Assembly: GCA_903915565.1 (NCBI GenBank)
Contig: CAIWTG010000254.1
Span: 1 to 7,917 of the forward strand
Direction: 5' to 3'
From: an uncultured Chloroflexota bacterium
Lineage (GTDB): Bacteria > Chloroflexota > Dehalococcoidia > Dehalococcoidales > RBG-16-60-22
DNA length: 7,917 bases
Part shown: positions 1-5,131 of the stretch, in pieces
Numbering within the stretch: the first letter of the stretch is position 1
How the letters are laid out: each line of letters opens with the position of its first letter
Program-made: the position numbers and the translations under genes
The notes under the pieces: model-generated
What the model was told of the DNA's origin: nothing
What the model saw: the letters and a program-made list of their open reading frames with translations, nothing else
Databases searched by the model: none

Positions 1-336
1 GTCGTCGCCATTCTCTTTTCCCTGGTGATGGTTGTTCTACCCATTGTTCTAAAATATCTTAAAATCGTCCCCAGCAATCCCAACGCCATCAAAAGCTCCA
101 TTTTTGAGTGCGGTATGGAGACCATTGGCAAGACGTGGGTGCAGTTCAACTTCCGCTACTATTTTTACGCCCTGGTCTTCCTCGCCCTGGATGTGCTGGT
201 GGTTTTCCTTTATCCCTGGGCGGTGCAGTTAAGACAGCTCGGTGCGTTCAGCTTTTACGTTGTTTTAATTATGGTCGGCATTTTACTGGTCGGCTACGTT
301 TACGCCTGGAAGAAGAAGGTCCTGGAATGGAAATAG
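1..336 (+). CDS. nuoA: NADH-quinone oxidoreductase subunit A (NuoA), 5' end cut off by the window
   Basis: Small membrane subunit of complex I, at the junction between the quinone module and the membrane arm. The open frame runs from base 1 to TAG at 334-336, giving 111 visible residues; with a family length near 120, only about 8-12 residues are missing. Visible residues 1-20 form TM1, about 53-73 TM2 and 82-103 TM3. The loop motif FECGME (residues 35-40) carries the cysteine equivalent to the mobile-loop cysteine of mitochondrial ND3. The stretch FNFRYYFYALVF followed by FLYPWAV is diagnostic. Odd: the usual FD-x-E motif at the start of this segment reads LDVL, with Asp64 kept but Leu66 (CTG at 196-198) where Glu is nearly always found. 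The in-frame GTG at 25 is internal to TM1 and is not taken as the start. The gene overlaps nuoB by 10 bases. Confidence 0.95.
   Translation, partial: VVAILFSLVMVVLPIVLKYLKIVPSNPNAIKSSIFECGMETIGKTWVQFNFRYYFYALVFLALDVLVVFLYPWAVQLRQLGAFSFYVVLIMVGILLVGYVYAWKKKVLEWK
313..319 (+). promoter_or_regulatory. Ribosome binding site of nuoB
   Basis: AAGAAGG at 313-319, inside the end of nuoA, lies 7 bases before the ATG at 327. It fixes the nuoB start there, rather than at the upstream in-frame ATG at 108, which lies deep inside nuoA. Confidence 0.7.
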
Positions 337-962
337 ACGAAAACAAAGACTATATCTACGACGCCCACGAGCTTGACGTCCATGAAGGCCAGATTATTGA
401 AAAGCTCAAAGCCAACAGCCAAAAGTCGATTCCCGACCCCGATGGCTGGCTGGATGAAGATATTAAACGCAATATCGTCCTCACCTCACTGGACTGGGTG
501 ATTGACTGGGCGCGGCGCTCATCCTTATGGCCGGTGGCCTGCTTCCCCGCCTGCTGCGCTATAGAAATGATGGCCGTTGAAGGGCCGCGGTTCGACCTTT
601 CACGCTTCGGCATGGAAATCTTGAGAGCCTCCCCCCGCCAGGCTGATCTGATGATTACCGCGGGCACGCTTACCTGGAAAATGGCGCCTAATGTCCAGCG
701 CATCTATAACCAGATGCCCGACCCTAAATGGGTCATTGCGATGGGCACGTGCGGCATCAGCGGCGGCATTTTCCGCTCCGGCTACAACGTCGTTCCCGGC
801 TACAATAAGATAATCCCGGTGGACGTTTACATTCCCGGCTGTCCGCCTAGACCAGAAGCCGTGATTTACGGCATCCAGATGCTGCAGAAGAAAATAGCTA
901 AAAGCAAAGCCGTGCCGGACCTCAACGAATTACCCAACCCCTTGAAGAAAGGCAAAAAATAA
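327..962 (+). CDS. nuoB: NADH-quinone oxidoreductase subunit B (NuoB), binds cluster N2
   Basis: Peripheral Q-module subunit holding [4Fe-4S] cluster N2, the last iron-sulphur centre before quinone. 211 residues, normal for the family. The tandem cysteines 76-77 (in PACCAIEMM), Cys142 (GTCGISGG) and Cys172 (PGCPPRPEA) are the four N2 ligands. The strongly conserved stretch ILRASPRQADLM (98-109 region) followed by KMAP is intact. The first 50 residues are acidic and hydrophilic, with no signal peptide, and are only about 13 residues longer before the CC pair than in E. coli NuoB. Odd: the segment before the pair reads WPVACFPACC, placing an extra Cys at 72 where most family members have a GL-A-CC pattern. 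The start is set by the RBS at 313-319. The TAA stop shares one base with the nuoC ATG. Confidence 0.97.
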   Translation: MEIDENKDYIYDAHELDVHEGQIIEKLKANSQKSIPDPDGWLDEDIKRNIVLTSLDWVIDWARRSSLWPVACFPACCAIEMMAVEGPRFDLSRFGMEILRASPRQADLMITAGTLTWKMAPNVQRIYNQMPDPKWVIAMGTCGISGGIFRSGYNVVPGYNKIIPVDVYIPGCPPRPEAVIYGIQMLQKKIAKSKAVPDLNELPNPLKKGKK

Positions 963-1405
963 TGACCACCGCCCTTGCCGCCACGGAAATAGTCAGCCAG
1001 TTGAGCGCCCAGTTCCCCGGCGCTGTGGAAGAAGCCGGGACTGACGCCGTTTTAGTCAAGGGCGAACACCTGCCAGCTGTGGTGGAATACCTTAAGACAG
1101 CGGCAGGGTTAAAGTTCGATTACTTAAATTTCATCACCGCCGTAGATTATTACAGCTATTTTGAAGTCGTTTATCGATTAACCTCGCTGGAGTTCAACCG
1201 CTACATCGTACTCAAAACACGATGCTATACGCGCAATAAACCATCCGTTTTAACACTAACCGGTATTTACCAGGGGGCGGATTGGCAGGAGCGGGAGATT
1301 TACGACCTCATGGGCATTAGTTTTAAGGGACACAAGAATTTGAAGCGCATCTTCCTCTGGGAAGGGTTTGACGGGCATCCTTTACGAAAGGACTGGAACC
1401 GGTGA
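962..1405 (+). CDS. nuoC: NADH-quinone oxidoreductase subunit C (NuoC, 30 kDa type)
   Basis: Structural Q-module subunit that packs against NuoD and NuoI; it carries no cofactor. 147 residues, a short, core-only form compared with around 200 in many bacteria. The signature lies at residues 107-144: ADWQEREIYDL, then the GISFKGHKNLKRI segment and the terminal PLRKD. It is separate from nuoD, unlike the fused NuoCD of E. coli. The ATG at 962 overlaps the nuoB TAA (TAATG) and is preceded by GAAAGG at 947-952, 9 bases away. Its TGA lies within the GTGA overlap with nuoD, so the two are probably translationally coupled. N-terminal residues 1-50 are poorly conserved, as usual for the family. Confidence 0.96.
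   Translation: MTTALAATEIVSQLSAQFPGAVEEAGTDAVLVKGEHLPAVVEYLKTAAGLKFDYLNFITAVDYYSYFEVVYRLTSLEFNRYIVLKTRCYTRNKPSVLTLTGIYQGADWQEREIYDLMGISFKGHKNLKRIFLWEGFDGHPLRKDWNR
1387..1392 (+). promoter_or_regulatory. Ribosome binding site of nuoD (GTG start)
   Basis: AAAGGA at 1387-1392 lies 9 bases before the GTG at 1402. It supports this non-ATG start, which keeps the N-terminal TEPFILNIGPMHPSTHG region of the family. Confidence 0.65.
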
Positions 1406-2523
1406 CGACGACGCAGGAACTGACGCTCAAGACCGAACCGTTTATCTTAAACATCGGGCCGATGCACCCGAGCACCCACGGCGTTTTCCGCATGCGGGCG
1501 ACGCTGGACGGCGAGGTGGTGACGGACATCGAGCCGGTTTTCGGCTACCTGCACCGCGGCATTGAAAAACTGGCGGAAGAGCGCACCTATACCGGCATTA
1601 TCCCCTTCACCGACCGCCTGGATTACCTTTCCCCGATGAGCAACAACCTGGGCTACTGCCTGGCGGTGGAAAAACTGGCGGGGGTAAAGGTGCCGGAGCG
1701 GGGCGAATACATCCGCATTATCACCGCCGAACTGCAGCGCCTCGCCAATCACTGCGTGGCCATCGGCGCCATGTTTAACGACGCCGGCGCCTATTTTACA
1801 CCGTTCCTTTACATGTTCCGCAACCGCGAGAAAATATACGACCTGTTTGATATGCTCTGCGGACAACGCGTGACCTATAACTATATGCGCATCGGCGGGG
1901 TGAGCCAGGACTTGCCGGAGGAATTCCTGCCGGCGGTAGCCAAGTTCCTGCCCCAACTCAAGAAGTTCCTTGACGAATACGAGTTCTTCGTTAAGCAGAA
2001 TGAGGTATTCGTCGCGCGGTCCAAGGGCGTGGGCATTTTATCCAAAGAATTAGCCATTAACTGCGGCATTAGCGGCCCGGTGGCGCGCGCCAGCGGCATT
2101 AAGCATGATTTACGCCGGGACGACCCCTATTCTATTTACGACCGTTTTGAATTTGATATCCCCACCGCCGAGAACGGCGACTGCTTTGACCGCTTTTACG
2201 TCAGGGTCCAGGAAATGCGCCAGAGCGTACGCATTCTCGAGCAGGCGATAAAGCAGGTGCCGGACGGCCCATTTAGAGCGAACGTGCCCCAAGTCATCCA
2301 CCCGCCGGCCGGCGAATCTTACGCGCACATCGAGTCGCCCAAGGGCGAGCTTGGCTATTATATTGTTTCCGACGGCTCAATAGCACCGTATCGCTTTCAC
2401 ATCCGCCCCACCAGCCTGATAAACCTGGGCGCCCTGCGGAACATGGTGCGGGGGTGGAAGGTAGCCGACCTTATTTTTATCTTCGGGAGCATTGATATTA
2501 CCATGGGAGAGGTTGATAGATAG
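1402..2523 (+). CDS. nuoD: NADH-quinone oxidoreductase subunit D (NuoD, 49 kDa type), quinone-site subunit
   Basis: Forms the quinone-reducing pocket together with NuoB and NuoH; related to the large subunit of [NiFe] hydrogenases. 373 residues, compact but complete from GPMHPSTHG near the N-terminus to the C-terminal SIDITMGEVDR. His26 (in PSTHG) and Tyr75 (in DRLDYL) match by motif and 49-residue spacing the quinone headgroup ligands His38 and Tyr87 of Thermus Nqo4. The hydrogenase-type metal-binding cysteine pairs are absent, as expected for a complex I subunit rather than a group 4 hydrogenase. The GTG start overlaps the nuoC TGA by 4 bases. The TAG stop shares one base with the nuoH GTG, so nuoE, nuoF and nuoG are not in their common location. 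Confidence 0.97.
   Translation: MTTTQELTLKTEPFILNIGPMHPSTHGVFRMRATLDGEVVTDIEPVFGYLHRGIEKLAEERTYTGIIPFTDRLDYLSPMSNNLGYCLAVEKLAGVKVPERGEYIRIITAELQRLANHCVAIGAMFNDAGAYFTPFLYMFRNREKIYDLFDMLCGQRVTYNYMRIGGVSQDLPEEFLPAVAKFLPQLKKFLDEYEFFVKQNEVFVARSKGVGILSKELAINCGISGPVARASGIKHDLRRDDPYSIYDRFEFDIPTAENGDCFDRFYVRVQEMRQSVRILEQAIKQVPDGPFRANVPQVIHPPAGESYAHIESPKGELGYYIVSDGSIAPYRFHIRPTSLINLGALRNMVRGWKVADLIFIFGSIDITMGEVDR
2505..2512 (+). promoter_or_regulatory. Ribosome binding site of nuoH (GTG start)
   Basis: GGGAGAGG at 2505-2512 lies 10 bases before the GTG at 2523, which overlaps the nuoD TAG by one base (TAGTG). Confidence 0.6.
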
Positions 2524-3632
2524 TGGAACCGATTAGCGCCGGCGCGCTGGACATCATTCAGCCGACCTATTGGCCGGGCAATTACTGGTGGCACTGGCTG
2601 TTTTACACCGTGGTCGTCATCGTGTTTATGCTGGTGATGGTCATCGGGGCTATTTATTTTGAACGCCGGGCAATGGGCAAGATGCAAACGCGCCTCGGCC
2701 CCAACCGCACTGGGCCTTTCGGGCTTTTACAGCCGATTGCCGATGCCGTCAAGGTACTATTGAAAGAAAACATTGTGCCGGGCGTGGCAGATAAAATCGT
2801 CCACTTCCTGGCGCCGGTCATCGCCTTTACACCCGTGCTGTTGATTTTTACGGTAATACCCTTCCAGAACGGGGCTATGCTCGCCGACCTGAACATCGGT
2901 ATTTTATTCATCGTGGCGGTCAGTTCTATTGCCACGGTGGGCGTTTTTATGGCGGGGTGGGGTTCGGGGAATAAATACTCATTGCTGGGGGCGATGCGTA
3001 ACGTTGCCGCCGTGGTGAGTTACGAAATCCCGATGGTGTTGGCAATTTTAGGCGTGGTCATGGTTACCGGCTCTTTGTCCATGAACGATATCGTCAACGC
3101 GCAGAATATCCCCAACATTTTGGTGCAGCCGCTGGGATTCCTGCTGTTCTTCACAGCCGCCTGCGCCGAGATTAACCGCAGCCCTTTCGATTTGATGGAA
3201 GCGGACTCGGAACTGACGGCGGGTTTCCATACCGAGTATTCCGGCATGAGATTCGCCATGTTTTACCTGGTAGAATACGCCGAGGCGATAGCGATGTCCG
3301 CCGTCATTAGCACGCTTTTCTTAAGCGGCTGGCGCGGTCCCTGGCTGCCGCCATGGCTCTGGCTGATTATCAAGACGTTCTTCGTCTTCTTCTTAATGAT
3401 TTGGGTCAGGACAATTATGCCGCGCGTGCGCATTGACCAGTTGATGGGTCTGGCGTGGAAGTTCCTTTTCCCGCTGGCTGTTATCAACCTCTTCGCCACC
3501 GCCATCGAGGTGCTGGCATGGCCGGACGCCTCGCAATGGATATTCGTCGGCGTCAACATCGTCCTGGCGGGAGCGCTGGTATTTTTAGGTTCAAGACTAT
3601 TTAAAACGGGGTTAGGCAGAGTTGAAGTTTGA
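2523..3632 (+). CDS. nuoH: NADH-quinone oxidoreductase subunit H (NuoH)
   Basis: Membrane subunit joining the quinone cavity to the proton-pumping arm (E-channel). 369 residues with about eight membrane helices; the first is roughly 25-46. Family motifs in order: RAMGKMQTRLGPNRTGPFG (49-67), the PIADAVKVLLKE block (71-82), VSYEIPM with Glu168, AEINRSPFDL with Glu216 (215-224), the acidic loop EADSEL (226-231), HTEYSGM (236-242), then WVRTIMPRVRIDQLM and WKFLFPL. Odd: residue 225 is Met where the family usually has Pro (FDLPE), in the loop that lines the quinone site and E-channel. Starts at GTG, one base overlapping nuoD; its last 11 bases overlap nuoI. Confidence 0.97.
   Translation: MEPISAGALDIIQPTYWPGNYWWHWLFYTVVVIVFMLVMVIGAIYFERRAMGKMQTRLGPNRTGPFGLLQPIADAVKVLLKENIVPGVADKIVHFLAPVIAFTPVLLIFTVIPFQNGAMLADLNIGILFIVAVSSIATVGVFMAGWGSGNKYSLLGAMRNVAAVVSYEIPMVLAILGVVMVTGSLSMNDIVNAQNIPNILVQPLGFLLFFTAACAEINRSPFDLMEADSELTAGFHTEYSGMRFAMFYLVEYAEAIAMSAVISTLFLSGWRGPWLPPWLWLIIKTFFVFFLMIWVRTIMPRVRIDQLMGLAWKFLFPLAVINLFATAIEVLAWPDASQWIFVGVNIVLAGALVFLGSRLFKTGLGRVEV
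3608..3616 (+). promoter_or_regulatory. Probable ribosome binding site of nuoI (TTG start)
   Basis: GGGGTTAGG at 3608-3616, inside nuoH, ends 5 bases before the TTG at 3622. It is an imperfect match, but no in-frame ATG exists before the iron-sulphur motifs and the N-terminal helix must be kept, so TTG is the best start. Confidence 0.45.
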
Positions 3633-4122
3633 GAATTTTGGACTAGGCATTGTCAAAGGGCTGTCGGTAGCCATTCAGTATGTATGGCGTCATGCCCTGG
3701 TAACACAGTACCCGGAACAGCGGCTCAACATCTCGCGGCGGAGCCGCGGCAATGAGCTGGTGTGGAGTCGCGAGCGTTGCACCGGTTGCGCCACTTGCGC
3801 TAAAGCGTGCCCGCAGGGTGTTATTGAAATTGTCACCGCCACCGACATGACCGAGAATAAGTATAAGGTCGAAACCTACCGCGTGGACACCGGCTACTGC
3901 ATCCAGTGCGGGCTGTGCGTGGAAGCCTGCCCCTACGACGCGCTTTTTATGGGTTATTCTTACGAGCGGGCAAAGTACCGCCGCGCCGAGCTGGTGCAGA
4001 CTAACGACGAGCTATTGGAAAGCCCGCAAAGACCCGTCAGCGGGTACTTCCACCCTGATATCGCGAAAAAACTGCCGAAGCAGACATTACTCATCGAGAA
4101 AATAGTGGAGAAAAGAAAATAA
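3622..4122 (+). CDS. nuoI: NADH-quinone oxidoreductase subunit I (NuoI), 2x[4Fe-4S] ferredoxin type
   Basis: Peripheral subunit carrying clusters N6a and N6b, which pass electrons to N2 in NuoB. 166 residues. Two ferredoxin motifs CxxCxxCxxxCP are complete: Cys53, 56, 59, 63 and Cys93, 96, 99, 103. The N-terminal part (GIVKGLSVAIQYVWRHALV, then TQYPEQR) is the amphipathic membrane-anchoring helix and the typical Y-P-E-x-R motif of the family. The C-terminal tail of about 60 residues after the second motif is hydrophilic. Without the N-module in this operon, NuoI is the likely entry point for electrons from an unknown donor (inference). TTG start, overlapping nuoH by 11 bases; the TAA stop overlaps the nuoJ ATG by one. 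Confidence 0.96.
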   Translation: MKFENFGLGIVKGLSVAIQYVWRHALVTQYPEQRLNISRRSRGNELVWSRERCTGCATCAKACPQGVIEIVTATDMTENKYKVETYRVDTGYCIQCGLCVEACPYDALFMGYSYERAKYRRAELVQTNDELLESPQRPVSGYFHPDIAKKLPKQTLLIEKIVEKRK

Positions 4123-4625
4123 TGGGACAGGCAGTAGCATTCTGGATAATGGCGGTAGTCATCGTGGGGGCGGCATTAGCCGTCGTCTTCCTGCGCAACG
4201 TTTTCCGCGCCGCCCTGCTGCTCATCCTGTGCTTTATAGGGGTGGCGGGGATTTACATCACCTTGAGCGCCGACTTTCTGGCGGCAGTGCAGATTCTGGT
4301 GTATGTAGGCGCGATATCCGTTTTGATTATTTTGGCGATTATGATGACGCGGGGAATCCAGAAAGGCAGCCCCGCCAACAAATTGAGAATACCCGCGGTA
4401 ATCGTGGCGGCGGCGCTTTTGGGCATCTTAATTTACGCCGTCACCACCAGTCCCTGGAATGTCTCGTCCCAACCGCCGCTGACCGATACCACCGGGCCGC
4501 TGGCAACCCAGCTCTTTAGCGAGAACGGCTATATCCTGCCCGTCCTGACGGGCGCGACGCTGCTGCTAGTGGCAATTTTGGGCGCTATCGTTATCACGCG
4601 GGAAAATAAGGAGAATAAAAAGTGA
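4122..4625 (+). CDS. nuoJ: NADH-quinone oxidoreductase subunit J (NuoJ)
   Basis: Membrane subunit homologous to mitochondrial ND6, beside NuoA and NuoK, with a helix that changes conformation during coupling. 167 residues with five hydrophobic segments (about 5-24, 29-48, 54-76, 90-108 and 138-158). The diagnostic motif is SADFLAAVQILVYVGAISVL (49-68), in which YVGA marks the pi-bulge helix TM3. The loop between TM4 and TM5 (109-137) is polar and variable as usual. The ATG overlaps the nuoI stop (TAATG); GGAG at 4107-4110, 11 bases upstream, is a plausible but distant RBS. The gene ends in a GTGA overlap with nuoK. Confidence 0.95.
   Translation: MGQAVAFWIMAVVIVGAALAVVFLRNVFRAALLLILCFIGVAGIYITLSADFLAAVQILVYVGAISVLIILAIMMTRGIQKGSPANKLRIPAVIVAAALLGILIYAVTTSPWNVSSQPPLTDTTGPLATQLFSENGYILPVLTGATLLLVAILGAIVITRENKENKK
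4608..4613 (+). promoter_or_regulatory. Ribosome binding site of nuoK (GTG start)
   Basis: AAGGAG at 4608-4613, a near-perfect Shine-Dalgarno sequence, lies 8 bases before the GTG at 4622, inside the end of nuoJ. Confidence 0.75.
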
Positions 4626-4930
4626 TTGGGCTGACGCATTATTTAGTACTTTCCGCAGTGCTGTTCTGCATCGGGCTTTACGGCGCACTGACGCGCCGCA
4701 ACGCCGTGATAATTTTAATGTGCATCGAGCTGATGCTGAACGCCGTGAATATCAGCTTAATCGCATTTTCCAGCTACATTGTGCCGCAACTGTTGACCGG
4801 GCAGATATTCGCCATCTTTGTGATGGTCGTGGCGGTGGCGGAAGTGGCGGTGGGGCTGGCAATAATTTTGGCTATTTTCCGGCACTTTAAAGATATAGAT
4901 ATAGACAATATTAACCTGCTTAAGTGGTAA
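4622..4930 (+). CDS. nuoK: NADH-quinone oxidoreductase subunit K (NuoK)
   Basis: Small antiporter-related (MrpC-like) membrane subunit in the proton path. 102 residues and three membrane helices (about 4-22, 28-50, 62-87), the usual size. The two buried glutamates essential for pumping in E. coli (Glu36 and Glu72) are present as Glu36 (in LMCIELMLNAVN) and Glu74 (in VAVAEVAVGLAI). The C-terminal tail after helix 3 is short and acidic (DIDIDN). The GTG start overlaps the nuoJ TGA by 4 bases and has the strongest RBS in the window. The stop is followed after 6 bases by the start of the small gene, not directly by nuoL as in the common gene order. Confidence 0.96.
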   Translation: MIGLTHYLVLSAVLFCIGLYGALTRRNAVIILMCIELMLNAVNISLIAFSSYIVPQLLTGQIFAIFVMVVAVAEVAVGLAIILAIFRHFKDIDIDNINLLKW

Positions 4931-4936
4931 CTAAAA

Positions 4937-5131
4937 ATGTGGGTAGAAGTTAAAAAAACACAAACACTAAAAATCGCCGAGGCATGGAAGGAATGCTTTG
5001 AGGGGGAAGGCATCCCCACGCGCATCATGCCGCAGCGAGGCCTCCCCGAGGGTAAAGAAATCGGCCCGTACCTGGTGATGGTGCCGCAGGATAAAGAACA
5101 CGTTATTAAGGATATTTTAAGGAAGCTATGA
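4937..5131 (+). CDS. Small protein of unknown function between nuoK and nuoL, possibly DUF2007-like
   Basis: 64 residues, not a complex I subunit I recognise. Seen: it fills the nuoK-nuoL interval exactly, starting 6 bases after nuoK and ending in an ATGA overlap with nuoL, so it is very likely a translated operon member. There is no clear Shine-Dalgarno; the start region (4931-4975) is A-rich, so re-initiation after nuoK is likely. No signal peptide, membrane helix or cysteine cluster (single Cys20). Predicted by eye: strand 1-7, helix 9-23, strand 26-31, strand 44-49, helix 51-63. The pattern AEAWKECFEGEGIPTRI, then YLVMVPQDKEH, resembles small cytosolic proteins of the DUF2007 (putative signal-transducing) type and similar 70-residue clostridial proteins sometimes misannotated as glutamate decarboxylase. 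That likeness is from memory and uncertain. It may be an accessory, assembly or regulatory factor for the complex (inference). Confidence 0.75.
   Translation: MWVEVKKTQTLKIAEAWKECFEGEGIPTRIMPQRGLPEGKEIGPYLVMVPQDKEHVIKDILRKL
5119..5124 (+). promoter_or_regulatory. Ribosome binding site of nuoL
   Basis: AAGGAA at 5119-5124 lies at the end of the small gene, only 3 bases before the ATG at 5128. The spacing is short, suggesting translational coupling with the small gene. Confidence 0.5.

Noticed and set aside
25..30. GTG/ATG at 25-30 as the nuoA start
   Set aside because: It would begin inside TM1, while the frame is open and hydrophobic back to base 1; the true start is most likely a few codons before the window.
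108..326. Upstream extension of the nuoB frame to an ATG at 108
   Set aside because: This would overlap nuoA by over 200 bases and encode a low-complexity Arg/Gly/Leu-rich sequence typical of a shadow frame. The ATG at 327 has a good RBS and gives the normal NuoB length.
962..1405. NuoC as a truncated or damaged gene because it is short (147 residues)
   Set aside because: All conserved motifs through the C-terminal PLRKD are present, and short core NuoC forms are normal in complexes of this type.
356..3559. Long minus-strand open frames opposite nuoB, nuoD and nuoH
   Set aside because: They mirror strongly conserved genes, show no recognisable domain, and have no coherent order or RBS pattern.
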